From: Cellulomonas sp. HZM
Lineage (GTDB): Bacteria > Actinomycetota > Actinomycetes > Actinomycetales > Cellulomonadaceae
Direction: 5' to 3'
Assembly (NCBI RefSeq): GCF_000708885.1
Contig: NZ_JEOE01000001.1
Location: 1 to 64,000 of the forward strand
Length of the DNA stretch: 64,000 nucleotides
A model generated the notes under the pieces. That model saw only the letters and a list, made by a program, of their open reading frames with translations, ran no database searches and was not told the origin of the DNA. The position numbers were made by a program, and so were the translations under genes. Below, piece after piece: positions 17,080-25,265 of the stretch; within the stretch, counting starts at the first letter, position 1, and every line of letters starts with the position of its first letter.

Positions 17080-17631
17080 GTGCCCCAGGACGCTGACGAC
17101 GAGCTCGCACGTCGGTTCCGCGCGGGCGACGACGACGCCCTGGCCGCGGTCTACCAGCGCTGGTCCCCGCTCGTGCACACGCTGGCGCGCCAGTCGCTGG
17201 GTTCCGACGCCGACGCGGACGACGTGACGCAGCAGGTGTTCGTCGGTGCGTGGCGGGGGCGGGAACGCTTCGACCCGGCGCGTGCCCGCCTGTCCACGTG
17301 GCTCGTCGGCATCGCCCGCCACGCGATCGTCGACGTGCACCGCTCGCGCTCCGGCCGGGCGCGTCTCGCGGTCGCGGTCGCGGCCGGTGCAGGACGCGTC
17401 GTCGAGGACCGCCTCGCCGACGAGGTCGTCGACCGGGTGCTCGTGGCCGACGAGCTGGAGCGCCTCGACGAGCCCGGACGCACCGTGCTGCGCATGGCGT
17501 TCGACCGCGGTCTCACGCACACCGAGATCGCCGACGAGCTGGCGATGCCGCTCGGTACGGTCAAGAGCCACGTCCGGCGAGGACTGGCACGACTGCGACA
17601 GCGACTGGAGGTGGACGGTGCCACACCCTGA
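17080..17631 (+). CDS. ECF sigma factor, SigK-like
   Basis: A 183-residue extracytoplasmic-function sigma factor. Region 2 covers about residues 8-85 (DELARRFRAGDDDALAAVY, DVTQQVFVGAWRG, FDPARARLSTWLVGIARH) and region 4 covers about 125-180 (RTVLRMAFDRGLTHTEIADEL, GTVKSHVRRGLARLR). GTG 17080 is chosen because GAGG lies 5 bases upstream and the protein then begins like its family; upstream codons read as low-complexity Arg/Ser. The end overlaps the anti-sigma start by 14 bp. With an RskA-type anti-sigma and a fasciclin gene next to it, the closest described system is SigK-RskA. Confidence 0.88.
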   Translation: MPQDADDELARRFRAGDDDALAAVYQRWSPLVHTLARQSLGSDADADDVTQQVFVGAWRGRERFDPARARLSTWLVGIARHAIVDVHRSRSGRARLAVAVAAGAGRVVEDRLADEVVDRVLVADELERLDEPGRTVLRMAFDRGLTHTEIADELAMPLGTVKSHVRRGLARLRQRLEVDGATP

Positions 17632-18331
17632 ACCCGACGATCTCGCGCTCGCAGCGCTCGGCGAGCAGCCGTCCCCGGAGGCGGTCGCGCACCTCCAGGG
17701 GTGCGAACGCTGCCGCGACGAGCTCGCGGCGCTGCGCCGGACCGTCGCGGCGGGCCGCGCGATGGTTCCCGGCGACGCTCCCCGAGCGCCCGGAGGTCAC
17801 GTGTGGGCGGCGATCGAGGACGAGCTCGCCGCGGACGGGGCGCCCCGGGGCGCGCGGCAGGGCACGGCAGGGGCGCCGGCGCCGGCTCCCGTGCCGCCGC
17901 GGGGCGTCCGCCGCTGGGTCGTCGCCGGGGTCGCGGCGGTCGTCGCGCTCGCCGTCGGGGTCGTCGTGGGCGTGGCCTGGTCACGGCGCGACCCGGGCAC
18001 GTCCGTCGCGCGCGCGGACCTCGTCGCGCTGCCGGCATGGACGGGCGCGTCGGGGTCGGCCGACCTGCGCTCGGTGCGCGGCGTCGACCGGTTGGAGGTG
18101 CGTGTCGCCGGCGCCCCGGGCGACGACGGGTTCCGGCAGGTGTGGCTGGCCACGTCCGACCTGCGGGGCATGGTGAGCCTCGGGGTGCTCGACGGCGGCT
18201 CGGGCACGTTCGACGTGCCGAGCGGCCTCGACCTGGACGCCTACACCGTCGTCGACGTGTCGCAGGAGCCGTTCGACGGCGATCCTGCCCACTCGGACGA
18301 CTCGGTGGTGCGGGGGACCCTCGAGCGCTGA
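17618..18331 (+). CDS. Membrane-bound anti-sigma factor, RskA-like
   Basis: A 237-residue single-pass protein. The N-terminal zinc-finger anti-sigma domain has H25, C29 and C32 (HLQGCERC). A Pro/Ala linker leads to one transmembrane helix at about 101-121, then an extracytoplasmic RskA-type domain (LPAWTGASGSADLRSVRG, LEVRVAGAP, FRQVWLATSD) of about 110 residues. It should hold the upstream sigma factor at the membrane until the outer domain is cleaved; that mechanism is known for RskA and inferred here. GTG 17618 has GGAGGT upstream and overlaps the sigma gene by 14 bp. Confidence 0.87.
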   Translation: MPHPEPDDLALAALGEQPSPEAVAHLQGCERCRDELAALRRTVAAGRAMVPGDAPRAPGGHVWAAIEDELAADGAPRGARQGTAGAPAPAPVPPRGVRRWVVAGVAAVVALAVGVVVGVAWSRRDPGTSVARADLVALPAWTGASGSADLRSVRGVDRLEVRVAGAPGDDGFRQVWLATSDLRGMVSLGVLDGGSGTFDVPSGLDLDAYTVVDVSQEPFDGDPAHSDDSVVRGTLER

Positions 18332-18352
18332 GCCGGTCGCCGCCCGGCCGCT

Positions 18353-18380
18353 GCATCCGGAGGCGCCACTTCTCCCGAAC
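18353..18380 (+). promoter_or_regulatory. SigK-type promoter candidate of the fasciclin gene
   Basis: GCATCC, a 16-base spacer, then CCGAAC. The spacer length is identical to the site at 16874 and 10 of 12 positions match the recalled SigK consensus. The predicted start site near 18386 leaves a leader of about 50 bases with GGAGGA before the ATG. It implies that the sigma factor directly drives the fasciclin gene. Confidence 0.55.
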
Positions 18381-18438
18381 ACACACCTGCAGGCGTCGTC
18401 CGGCGCCGCATCGAGCAGTGTGTGGAGGAGATCCGACG

Positions 18439-19107
18439 ATGAAGCTACGCCGCACCATCACCGCAACCACGGCGGCCCTTGCCCTCACGTTCGGTCTCGG
18501 GATCGGCCTCTCGCCGGGAGCACAGGCGGCGGCGCCTGCCGTGGCACCCGCGACGGCCCATCCCGGGACGAGGAGCCTGGCCGAGGTGCTCGCCGCCGAC
18601 GGGTCCCGCTTCGACCGCCGCTGGGGGGACTTCGACATCGTCGACGCCGCCGTGCGGGCCGTCCTCGCGGCCAAGCCGACGAGCCCCGTCGCGGTGCTCG
18701 CCGACGGCACCGTCCCGCTGACGGCCTTCCTGCCGACCGACGAGGCGTTCCGGGTGCTCGCGCACGACCTGACCCACCGCTGGTACCGCTCCGAGCAGCA
18801 GGTGTTCGGCGTCGTCGCGTCGCTCGGGATCGACACCGTCGAGCAGGTCCTGCTGTACCACGTGGTGCCGGGAACGACGATCACCGCGCGTGCTGCGCTC
18901 GCCTCCGACGGGGCGTCCCTGACCACGGCACAGGGAGGCTCGATCACGGTGGACGTGCTGTTCCGACCGCTGGGCATCGCGCAGCTCGTCGACAAGGACC
19001 CCGACGCTCCGAACCCGTTCCTGATCCCGTGGAAGCTCGACCTCAACACGGGGAACCTGCAGGTCGCTCACGGCATCTCGCGCGTCCTGCGACCGGTGGA
19101 CCTCTGA
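18439..19107 (+). CDS. Secreted fasciclin (FAS1)-domain protein
   Basis: The 222-residue precursor has a Sec signal peptide (KLRR followed by a hydrophobic core, with cleavage likely after AQA near residue 30). One FAS1 domain follows: the H1 box TAFLPTDEAF and the H2-like box VLLYHVVPGTTIT are clear, and the end is GNLQVAHGISRVLRPVDL. FAS1 proteins mediate surface adhesion; mycobacterial MPT70/MPT83 are related and are controlled by SigK. The SD GGAGGA precedes ATG 18439. No lipobox or anchor is visible, so release outside the cell is likely. Confidence 0.88.
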   Translation: MKLRRTITATTAALALTFGLGIGLSPGAQAAAPAVAPATAHPGTRSLAEVLAADGSRFDRRWGDFDIVDAAVRAVLAAKPTSPVAVLADGTVPLTAFLPTDEAFRVLAHDLTHRWYRSEQQVFGVVASLGIDTVEQVLLYHVVPGTTITARAALASDGASLTTAQGGSITVDVLFRPLGIAQLVDKDPDAPNPFLIPWKLDLNTGNLQVAHGISRVLRPVDL

Positions 19108-19139
19108 CGGCATGGCCCGGGCGTCAGCGCCCGAGACCG

Positions 19140-19177
19140 ACGGAAGCCGTTCCCGATCGATCGGGAACGGCTTCCGT
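19140..19177. terminator. 38-bp perfect palindrome, bidirectional terminator
   Basis: Two 19-bp arms (ACGGAAGCCGTTCCCGATC and its complement) meet without a spacer, forming a very stable hairpin between the plus-strand fasciclin gene and the minus-strand tRNA genes that end at 19191. The T-run is weak on either side, as usual in GC-rich actinobacteria. Confidence 0.75.
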
Positions 19178-19190
19178 CCTGCTGTGATGC

Positions 19191-19265
19191 TGGTGGGCGA
19201 TACTGGGATCGAACCAGTGACCTCTTCCGTGTCAGGGAAGCGCGCTACCGCTGCGCCAATCGCCC
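19191..19265 (-). tRNA. tRNA-Val (anticodon GAC)
   Basis: Minus-strand cloverleaf with acceptor GGGCGAT/ATCGCCC, D-loop GCGCAGCGGTAGCGC, anticodon stem CTTCC-GGAAG enclosing CTGACAC (anticodon GAC) and T-loop GGTTCGATCCC. The 3' CCA is encoded. It reads GUC and GUU valine codons. It is the third of three minus-strand tRNA genes in transcription order (Gly, Cys, Val). Confidence 0.95.
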
Positions 19266-19289
19266 GGGGTACTGCTGGGTGAGCTTGCG

Positions 19290-19360
19290 AGGTGGAGATG
19301 GGATTCGAACCCACGTATACGGCTTTGCAGGCCGCTGCCTCGCCTCTCGGCCACTCCACC
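19290..19360 (-). tRNA. tRNA-Cys (anticodon GCA)
   Basis: Minus-strand cloverleaf with acceptor GGTGGAG/CTCCACC, a D-arm with GGCCGAGAGGCGAGGC, anticodon loop CTGCAAA (GCA) and T-loop GGTTCGAATCC. No CCA is encoded, unlike the neighbouring tRNA-Val. It is the second gene of the three-tRNA cluster. Confidence 0.94.
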
Positions 19361-19407
19361 CTGAGACCGCAGTCCTGCGCGGCCAGGGCCGAGAAGGAAT
19401 GTCTCCG

Positions 19408-19479
19408 AGCGGACGACGGGATTCGAACCCGCGACCCTCACCTTGGCAAGGTGATGCTCTACCACTGAGCCACGTCCGC
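19408..19479 (-). tRNA. tRNA-Gly (anticodon GCC)
   Basis: Minus-strand cloverleaf with acceptor GCGGACG/CGTCCGC, D-arm GGCTCAGTGGTAGAGC, anticodon stem CACCTT/AAGGTG around GCC, and T-loop GGTTCGAATCC. No CCA is encoded. It is first in the tRNA cluster and reads the most frequent glycine codon of a GC-rich genome. Confidence 0.95.
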
Positions 19480-19634
19480 ACGCACTTCCCGCCGTTTTTC
19501 TCACCGGCGTTCCGTGTGCGTCCCAGACTCTAACCGAGTTCTGCGGCGAGAGTCCAACCGGGCTCGCGTGCCGCACGATCACGCGGAACCGGGCACCGCG
19601 ACGCCCTCGGCGGGGCTGCGGATACGGTGGTCAC

Positions 19635-20702
19635 ATGCCTGACCAGCCACGACGTCGGACCGGCAGCGCGTGGTTCGACGGGTTCGAGCTCGACGGTGTG
19701 ACCGACGTCATCGACGTGTGCGACGAGCCCGAGCGTCTGCTCGAGCCCGGGTGGTGGGTGGTGGTCGGCGAGTTCGAGGGCCGTGTGCGTGCGTGGCGCT
19801 TCGCCCGCAGGCGCGAGTCGCCGCGTGACGCGGGGCCCGGATGGCCGGGCGTGACCGGCCCGTGGCGGTCTTCGCTGGATCGTGCGGGGTACGTCGCGGC
19901 GGTCGAGCGCACGCGTGAGCACATCCGCGAGGGAGACGTCTACCAGGCCAACGTGTGCCGCGTTCTCGAGGCCGATGTGCCCGACGAGCCGGATGCGCGT
20001 GCGCTGGGTCGCGTGCTCGCCGCGGGCAACCCGGCGCCGTTCGCCGGCGGCATCCAGGTCCCGGGCGAGGTCTGGGTCGTCTCGGCGTCGCCCGAGCTGT
20101 ACCTCGACGTCGCCGGCAGCACGGTCACGTCGGCGCCCATCAAGGGCACGGCGCGCACGCCCGACGGTCTGACGGACAAGGACCGCGCCGAGAACGTGAT
20201 GATCACCGACCTCGTGCGCAACGACCTGCACCACGTCTGCGCACCGGGGACCGTCGAGGTCAGCACGCTGCTCGGCACCGAGCTGCACCCGGGCCTCGTG
20301 CACCTCGTCTCGACCGTCCGTGGGCAGCTCGTCCCGACCGACGACCTGTGGTCCGGGCTGCTCGGGGCGACGTACCCGCCCGGTTCGGTGTCAGGTGCGC
20401 CGAAGTCCTCCGCGCTGCGCGTCATCGCGGAGGCCGAGCCGGTCGCGCGCGGTCCGTACTGCGGTGCGTTCGGCTGGGTGCACGTCGACGACGACGGACG
20501 CACGACCGCTCGCCTCGCGGTCGCGATCCGGACCTTCTGGTGGGCGGACGGCGCGCTGCGCTTCGGCACGGGTGCGGGCATCACGTGGGGGAGCGACCCG
20601 GAGACCGAGTGGACGGAGACCGAGCTCAAGGCCGCGCGGCTCGTCGCGCTGGCGTCGGGCGTGCGCGGCGCGCGGGACGGGGCGGCGACGGTGCGAGACT
20701 GA
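19635..20702 (+). CDS. pabB: Aminodeoxychorismate synthase component I
   Basis: This chorismate-binding enzyme of the TrpE/PabB family forms 4-amino-4-deoxychorismate for folate. It has 355 residues. The motif PIKGTARTP has the Lys typical of PabB, where TrpE has Ala. Other marks are ENVMITDLVRNDL, the GSVSGAPK region, GPYCGAFGW and the FGTGAGITWGSDPE end. The N-terminal region is short. A hexamer TACGGT ends 6 bases before the ATG and there is no Shine-Dalgarno, suggesting a leaderless message. It is followed after 4 bases by pabC; the glutaminase PabA is not in the window. Confidence 0.9.
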   Translation: MPDQPRRRTGSAWFDGFELDGVTDVIDVCDEPERLLEPGWWVVVGEFEGRVRAWRFARRRESPRDAGPGWPGVTGPWRSSLDRAGYVAAVERTREHIREGDVYQANVCRVLEADVPDEPDARALGRVLAAGNPAPFAGGIQVPGEVWVVSASPELYLDVAGSTVTSAPIKGTARTPDGLTDKDRAENVMITDLVRNDLHHVCAPGTVEVSTLLGTELHPGLVHLVSTVRGQLVPTDDLWSGLLGATYPPGSVSGAPKSSALRVIAEAEPVARGPYCGAFGWVHVDDDGRTTARLAVAIRTFWWADGALRFGTGAGITWGSDPETEWTETELKAARLVALASGVRGARDGAATVRD

Positions 20703-20706
20703 CCCG

Positions 20707-21558
20707 ATGAGCGTCGTGATCTGGTCCGCGGGAAGGCTGCACGCTGCCGACGACCTCGTCGTGCGAGGCGTCGACCACGGCCTCACCGTGGGCGACGGGG
20801 CCTTCGAGACGTGCGCGGTGTACGGCGGCCGGGCGTTCGCCCTGACGCGGCACCTGGCACGGCTCGGTCGCTCGGCGCGCGGGCTCGGGCTGCCGGAGCC
20901 CGACGAGGACGAGGTGCGCACGGCCGTCGACGCGGTGCTGGGCGCGCTCCCCGACGCAGGACGGCTGCGCGTCACGTACACCGGGGGACCGGGTCCGCTC
21001 GGGTCGAACCGGCTCGCGCCCGACGAGCAGCGTCCGACGGTGCTCGTGCTCGCGGGACCGGCGGTGCGCTCGGAGACGTCGCGCGCCGTCCGGGTGCCGT
21101 GGGTGCGCAACGAGCGCTCCGCGGTGGCGGGGCTCAAGACGACGTCGTACGCGGAGAACGTCGTCGCGCTCGCCCGGGCGCAGGAGCAGGGTGCCGACGA
21201 GGCCGTCCTCGCCAACACCGTCGGCCGGCTGTGCGAGGGGACCGCCTCGAACGTGCTCGTCGAGCGCGACGGTCGGCTCGTGACGCCCCCGCTCTCGAGC
21301 GGGTGCCTCGCCGGGATCACGCGCGAGCTGGTGCTCGAGTGGGGTGCGGACGCGGGCCTGCCGGTCGCCGAGGAGGACCTCGCCTACGACGTCCTCGACG
21401 AGGTCGTCGCCGGTGCCGCGCACCTCACGCTCACGGGCTCGATCCGCAACGTGTCGCCCGTGGTGCGCCTCGACGGCACCGAGGTGGCCGCCGGTGAGCT
21501 GTCCCTCGAGGTGCAGCGGCTGTTCGAGCAGCGGGCCGCGCTCGACGTCGACCCCTGA
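20707..21558 (+). CDS. pabC: Aminodeoxychorismate lyase (class IV PLP aminotransferase fold)
   Basis: A class IV aminotransferase-fold enzyme of 283 residues. Coupled to pabB, it would release p-aminobenzoate and pyruvate from aminodeoxychorismate. Visible marks are RGVDHGLTVGDGAFETCAVYGG, the PLP lysine in GLKTTSYAENV, NTVGRLCEGTASNVLVE and SGCLAGITRELVLEW. By sequence alone a D-amino-acid or branched-chain aminotransferase is possible; the pabB neighbour decides. The gene ends at a convergent terminator hairpin. Confidence 0.85.
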   Translation: MSVVIWSAGRLHAADDLVVRGVDHGLTVGDGAFETCAVYGGRAFALTRHLARLGRSARGLGLPEPDEDEVRTAVDAVLGALPDAGRLRVTYTGGPGPLGSNRLAPDEQRPTVLVLAGPAVRSETSRAVRVPWVRNERSAVAGLKTTSYAENVVALARAQEQGADEAVLANTVGRLCEGTASNVLVERDGRLVTPPLSSGCLAGITRELVLEWGADAGLPVAEEDLAYDVLDEVVAGAAHLTLTGSIRNVSPVVRLDGTEVAAGELSLEVQRLFEQRAALDVDP

Positions 21559-21590
21559 CAGCGGCGGGGGCGCCTGGTCCCGGACGTGCG

Positions 21591-21624
21591 ACGACCGGCC
21601 CCGCGCCGTTGCGGAACCGGTCGT
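21591..21624. terminator. Convergent terminator hairpin between pabC and the SsgA-like gene
   Basis: ACGACCGG pairs with CCGGTCGT, with an inner CCGC/GCGG stem. The hairpin lies in the 79-bp gap between two genes transcribed towards each other and could serve both. Confidence 0.6.
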
Positions 21625-21637
21625 GTGTGACGGTGGC

Positions 21638-22066
21638 TCAGGCGGTCAGGAGCGCCGCGATGAGTGCCGTGATCTCGGACTCCATCCGGTCGCTCTCGGT
21701 ACCCAGAGGCACGAGGGCCTCCGTCGCCGCGAGGAACCGGACGATGGGCTCGCTGGGTGCCGCGAGCAGGGCGCTGCCCTCGACGCCGCTGAGCGACACG
21801 AGAGCGTAGTCGGGGTCTTCGTCGCGCCAGACCTGCACGTCCCCCGTGCCCGCCGGGACGTCGGACGTGGCGTGCATCCCGAGGGACAGCAGCTCGCGGC
21901 CGATGAGCCAGGTCGACATCGTGTGCGGACCCGTGAAGACGGCGCGCACGGTGTAGGGGTCGCTCGTACGGAATGACAGCTCGGCACTCACCGGGACGAC
22001 GCTCGCGTCGGAGCCGATGAGCTGCATGGCGACGACCTCGACGACGTCGTACGGCTGGGGCGTCAT
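21638..22066 (-). CDS. SsgA-like sporulation/cell-division regulator family protein
   Basis: A 142-residue SsgA-like protein (SALP). Conserved marks are VPVSAELSFRTSDPYTVRAVF in the first third, STWLIGRELLSLGM in the middle, and the GDVQVW and LVSLSG strands. In Streptomyces these proteins guide septum placement and wall remodelling; SsgB recruits FtsZ. The role in a non-sporulating genus is unproven. ATG 22066 is selected because GAAGGAGGA lies 4 bases upstream; a longer frame to 22165 lacks a good site and its extra residues are not family-like. It is monocistronic. Confidence 0.85.
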   Translation of the reverse strand: MTPQPYDVVEVVAMQLIGSDASVVPVSAELSFRTSDPYTVRAVFTGPHTMSTWLIGRELLSLGMHATSDVPAGTGDVQVWRDEDPDYALVSLSGVEGSALLAAPSEPIVRFLAATEALVPLGTESDRMESEITALIAALLTA

Positions 22067-22384
22067 CGGGTCCTCCTTCGGGGGAAGAACTGCTTCGACA
22101 AGGGCTGGAGGTCCCATCATGGCAGCGAGAGGGCCGATTTGGACCGCTGTACGAGGCATGTTCACCCGTACGCGTCCGCGTGCGGCTAGGTGCTACCTCC
22201 TGGTTTCGGCACATCGAAGGTGGCACTTGAGCGTGGGGGACCGCTCTCTCGCGAGCATCGGTCCAGTTCGTCGCGTCGTCATGCTCCCGGACCAGGCCCG
22301 GTTCGGAATCTCGCCGGGATGTGGGTAGCATTCGTAGCCGTCGCCTGAGGGTGACGACCACGTGGGCGATCCGTCGCCCGCGGC
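22067..22384. other. Gene-free 318-bp region between the SsgA-like gene and tRNA-Val
   Basis: I see no convincing gene. It must hold the minus-strand promoter of the SsgA-like gene and the plus-strand tRNA promoter. Base composition is visibly less GC-rich than the surrounding genes, consistent with regulatory DNA. No obvious palindrome stands out. Confidence 0.5.
22302..22331 (+). promoter_or_regulatory. Putative promoter of tRNA-Val(CAC)
   Basis: TTCGGA, 18 bases, then TAGCAT. The -10 element fits TANNNT well; the -35 match is weak. The start site would be near 22338, leaving about 47 bases of 5' leader for RNase P to remove. Confidence 0.4.
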
Positions 22385-22459
22385 GGGCGATTGGCTCAGT
22401 GGTAGAGCGCCTCGTTCACACCGAGGAGGTCACTGGTTCGAACCCAGTATCGCCCACCA
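22385..22459 (+). tRNA. tRNA-Val (anticodon CAC)
   Basis: Cloverleaf with acceptor GGGCGAT/ATCGCCC, D-arm GGCTCAGTGGTAGAGC, anticodon stem CCTCG/CGAGG around TTCACAC (anticodon CAC) and T-loop GGTTCGAACCC; the 3' CCA is encoded. It reads GUG, a very frequent codon here. Its acceptor is identical to that of tRNA-Val(GAC) at 19191. Confidence 0.95.
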
Positions 22460-22460
22460 T

Positions 22461-22492
22461 CGAAGGCCCCGACCGTACGGTCGGGGCCTTCG
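22461..22492. terminator. 32-bp perfect palindrome ending the tRNA-Val unit
   Basis: CGAAGGCCCCGACCGT is followed directly by its reverse complement, starting one base after the encoded CCA. The position directly after a tRNA strongly suggests an intrinsic terminator. Confidence 0.8.
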
Positions 22493-22647
22493 TCGTGCTC
22501 GGCCCTGGCCTGCGCGACGGCCCGTTCGTGGGCCGATGCCCGCTCGCACGGCGAGGTATCCGCGTGAGCGGCTCGCGCGCTCGCCGGTAGCATCGACCGC
22601 GGCCCGTCGACCGCGACGGACCGACCACGAGACCGGAGGCCAGGACC

Positions 22648-24663
22648 GTGCCCGAGCAGATCGCCCTCACCGTCGACGGAACCGCGACCACGGTGGAGCA
22701 GGGCACGACGGGTACCGACCTGTTCCGCGACCGGCGCGACGTCGTCGTGGTGCGCGTCGACGGCGAGCTGCGGGACCTGCACCTGCCTATCCCGGCCGAC
22801 GCGGCAGTCGTCGAGCCCGTGAGCGTGCACGAGCCCGACGGCCTCGCGGTGCTGCGGCACTCGGCCGCGCACGTCCTCGCGCAGGCCGTGCAGGAGGTCA
22901 ACCCCACCGCGAAGCTCGGCATCGGCCCGCCCATCACCGACGGCTTCTACTACGACTTCGACGTCGAGACCCCGTTCACGCCCGAGGACCTGCGCGAGAT
23001 CGAGAAGGTCATGGGCCGCATCGTCAAGGAGGGCCAGACCTTCCGGCGCTGGGACGTCACCGAGGCGCAGGCGCGCGAGGAGCTGCGGGACGAGCCGTAC
23101 AAGCTCGAGCTGATCGGCCTCAAGGGCGATCCTGGCGCGGCGGACGGTGCGTCGGTCGAGGTGGGCCTCGGCGGGCTCTCGATCTACCAGAACGTGCGCG
23201 GTGCGGGACGCGAGAGCGAGGCGGTCGTCTGGCAGGACCTGTGCCGGGGGCCGCACCTGCCCTCGACCCGTCTGATCGGCAACGGCTTCCAGCTCATGCG
23301 CAGCGCCGCCGCGTACTGGCGGGGCAGCGAGAAGAACCCGCAGCTGCAGCGCGTGTACGGCACCGCGTGGCCGTCCAAGGACGAGATGAAGGCGTACCTC
23401 GACCGGCTGGCCGAGGCCGAGCGCCGTGACCACCGGCGTCTGGGCAGCGAGCTCGACCTGTTCTCCTTCCCGGAGGAGATCGGCTCGGGCCTCGCGGTGT
23501 TCCACCCCAAGGGCGGCCTGATCCGCATGGAGATGGAGCACTACAGCCGGCGCCGGCACGTCGAGGCGGGGTACTCGTTCGTCAACACCCCGCACATCAC
23601 CAAGGAGCAGCTGTTCCAGATCTCGGGCCACCTGGACTGGTACGCCGACGGCATGTACCCGCCCATGCAGCTCGACGAGGAGCGCGACGCCGACGGCAAC
23701 GTGCGCAAGCAGGGCCAGAACTACTACCTCAAGCCCATGAACTGCCCGATGCACAACCTCGTGTTCGCCGCGCGCGGCCGCTCCTACCGCGAGCTCCCGC
23801 TGCGGCTCTTCGAGTTCGGCACCGTGTACCGGTACGAGAAGTCGGGCGTCGTGCACGGCATGACCCGGGCGCGCGGCTTCACGCAGGACGACGCGCACAT
23901 CTACTGCACCCGTGAGCAGATGAAGGACGAGCTCGCCAGCCTCCTGACGTTCGTGCTCGACCTGCTCAAGGACTACGGGCTCGACGACTTCTACCTCGAG
24001 CTGTCGACCAAGAACCCCGAGAAGTCCGTGGGCGACGACGCGACCTGGGAGGAGGCGACCGAGACGCTCCGCGAGGTCGCGACCGCGTCGGGGCTCGAGC
24101 TGGTCCCGGACCCGGGTGGCGCGGCGTTCTACGGCCCCAAGATCTCGGTCCAGGCGAAGGACGCGATCGGCCGCACCTGGCAGATGTCGACCATCCAGCT
24201 CGACTTCAACCTCCCCGAGCGGTTCGAGCTCGAGTACACCGCGCCCGACGGGAGCCGGCAGCGCCCGGTGATGATCCACCGCGCGCTGTTCGGCTCGATC
24301 GAGCGGTTCTTCGCCGTGCTGACCGAGCACTACGCGGGTGCGTTCCCGGCGTGGCTCGCGCCCGTGCAGGTGCTCGCGGTGCCCGTCGCCGAGCCGTTCG
24401 AGCCGTACCTCGAGGACGTCGTGGCGCAGCTGCGTGCCCAGGGGATCCGGGCCGACCTGGACCGCAGCGACGACCGCTTCGGCAAGAAGATCCGCAACGC
24501 CTCGACGCAGAAGATCCCGTTCGTGCTCATCGCGGGCGGCGAGGATGCCGAGGCCGGAGCGGTGTCGTTCCGCTACCGCGACGGGCGCCAGGACAACGGC
24601 GTGCCCGTGGCCGAGGCGGTCGAGCGCATCGTCGCCGCGGTGCGCGACCGCGTGCAGGTCTGA
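22648..24663 (+). CDS. thrS: Threonyl-tRNA synthetase
   Basis: A class II synthetase of 671 residues. It has an N-terminal TGS domain (about 1-65), the editing domain with [11 protein letters not shown], and the catalytic core: motif 2 near [17 protein letters not shown] and zinc site NCPMHN. The C-terminal anticodon-binding domain begins near 570 ([13 protein letters not shown]). The GTG start has GGAGG upstream. A TAGCAT hexamer at 22588 is a likely -10 element. It opens the run thrS-HIT-pgsA-acyltransferase-pimA, the same order as in Mycobacterium tuberculosis; no T-box leader is visible. Confidence 0.97.
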   Translation: MPEQIALTVDGTATTVEQGTTGTDLFRDRRDVVVVRVDGELRDLHLPIPADAAVVEPVSVHEPDGLAVLRHSAAHVLAQAVQEVNPTAKLGIGPPITDGFYYDFDVETPFTPEDLREIEKVMGRIVKEGQTFRRWDVTEAQAREELRDEPYKLELIGLKGDPGAADGASVEVGLGGLSIYQNVRGAGRESEAVVWQDLCRGPHLPSTRLIGNGFQLMRSAAAYWRGSEKNPQLQRVYGTAWPSKDEMKAYLDRLAEAERRDHRRLGSELDLFSFPEEIGSGLAVFHPKGGLIRMEMEHYSRRRHVEAGYSFVNTPHITKEQLFQISGHLDWYADGMYPPMQLDEERDADGNVRKQGQNYYLKPMNCPMHNLVFAARGRSYRELPLRLFEFGTVYRYEKSGVVHGMTRARGFTQDDAHIYCTREQMKDELASLLTFVLDLLKDYGLDDFYLELSTKNPEKSVGDDATWEEATETLREVATASGLELVPDPGGAAFYGPKISVQAKDAIGRTWQMSTIQLDFNLPERFELEYTAPDGSRQRPVMIHRALFGSIERFFAVLTEHYAGAFPAWLAPVQVLAVPVAEPFEPYLEDVVAQLRAQGIRADLDRSDDRFGKKIRNASTQKIPFVLIAGGEDAEAGAVSFRYRDGRQDNGVPVAEAVERIVAAVRDRVQV

Positions 24664-24664
24664 C

Positions 24665-25246
24665 GTGCCCGACGTCCCGCTCGAGCCTGACGTCCCGGTC
24701 GAGCCCGCGGGCATGCTCGCAGGCGTGCCGGACGGGTTCGAGCGGCTGTGGACGCCGCACCGGATGGCGTACATCGGTGGCGAGAACAAGCCGTCCGACG
24801 ACCAGGCTGGACCCGGCTGCCCGTTCTGCCGCGTCGAGCACGGTTCCGACGAGGACGGCCTCGTCGTGGCGCGCGGGACGCTCGCGTTCGTCGTGCTCAA
24901 CCTGTACCCGTACAACTCCGGGCACCTCCTCGTGTGCCCGTACAGGCACGTGGCCGACTACACGGACCTGACGCCTGACGAGGCCGTCGAGGTCGCTGAG
25001 CTGACCCGCACCGCGATGCGCGTGCTGCGCGCGGTGTCGGCGCCGCACGGCTTCAACCTGGGCATGAACCAGGGGGAGGTCGCGGGCGCCGGCATCGCGG
25101 CGCACCTGCACCAGCACGTCGTGCCTCGGTGGGCCGGCGACTCCAACTTCCTGCCGGTCGTGGGGCGCAGCCGCGCGCTGCCGGAGCTGCTCGCCGACAC
25201 GCGCGCACGCCTCGCGGCGGCGTGGCCCGCCGCCGACCAGGCCTGA
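24665..25246 (+). CDS. HIT-family nucleotide phosphorylase/hydrolase
   Basis: A 193-residue histidine-triad protein with the active site HLHQHVVPRW (HxHxH) near residue 150 and a CPFC pair near residue 50. Its mycobacterial counterpart in the same position is an AP4A phosphorylase, so dinucleoside polyphosphate breakdown is likely. The start is GTG 24665, one base after the thrS stop; the Pro/Val-rich first 15 residues are doubtful and an ATG at 24712 is possible. Linkage to thrS may reflect removal of Ap4A made by synthetases. Confidence 0.88.
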   Translation: MPDVPLEPDVPVEPAGMLAGVPDGFERLWTPHRMAYIGGENKPSDDQAGPGCPFCRVEHGSDEDGLVVARGTLAFVVLNLYPYNSGHLLVCPYRHVADYTDLTPDEAVEVAELTRTAMRVLRAVSAPHGFNLGMNQGEVAGAGIAAHLHQHVVPRWAGDSNFLPVVGRSRALPELLADTRARLAAAWPAADQA

Positions 25247-25265
25247 CCCGGGGGATGATCGAGCC

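Noticed and set aside
18353-18380. Ordinary sigma-A promoter for the fasciclin gene
   Set aside because: No TTGACA/TATAAT-like pair at suitable spacing was found in the gap, while the SigK-type pair fits well.
19191-19479. tRNA cluster as integration site of a mobile element
   Set aside because: No integrase, direct repeat of a tRNA end or composition change is visible around the cluster.
22017-22328. Possible 103-codon plus-strand gene
   Set aside because: Overlaps the SsgA-like start on the opposite strand, lacks a ribosome site and reads as low-information sequence.
22493-22647. T-box or other riboswitch before thrS
   Set aside because: The leader is short after the TAGCAT element and shows no specifier or T-box sequence.
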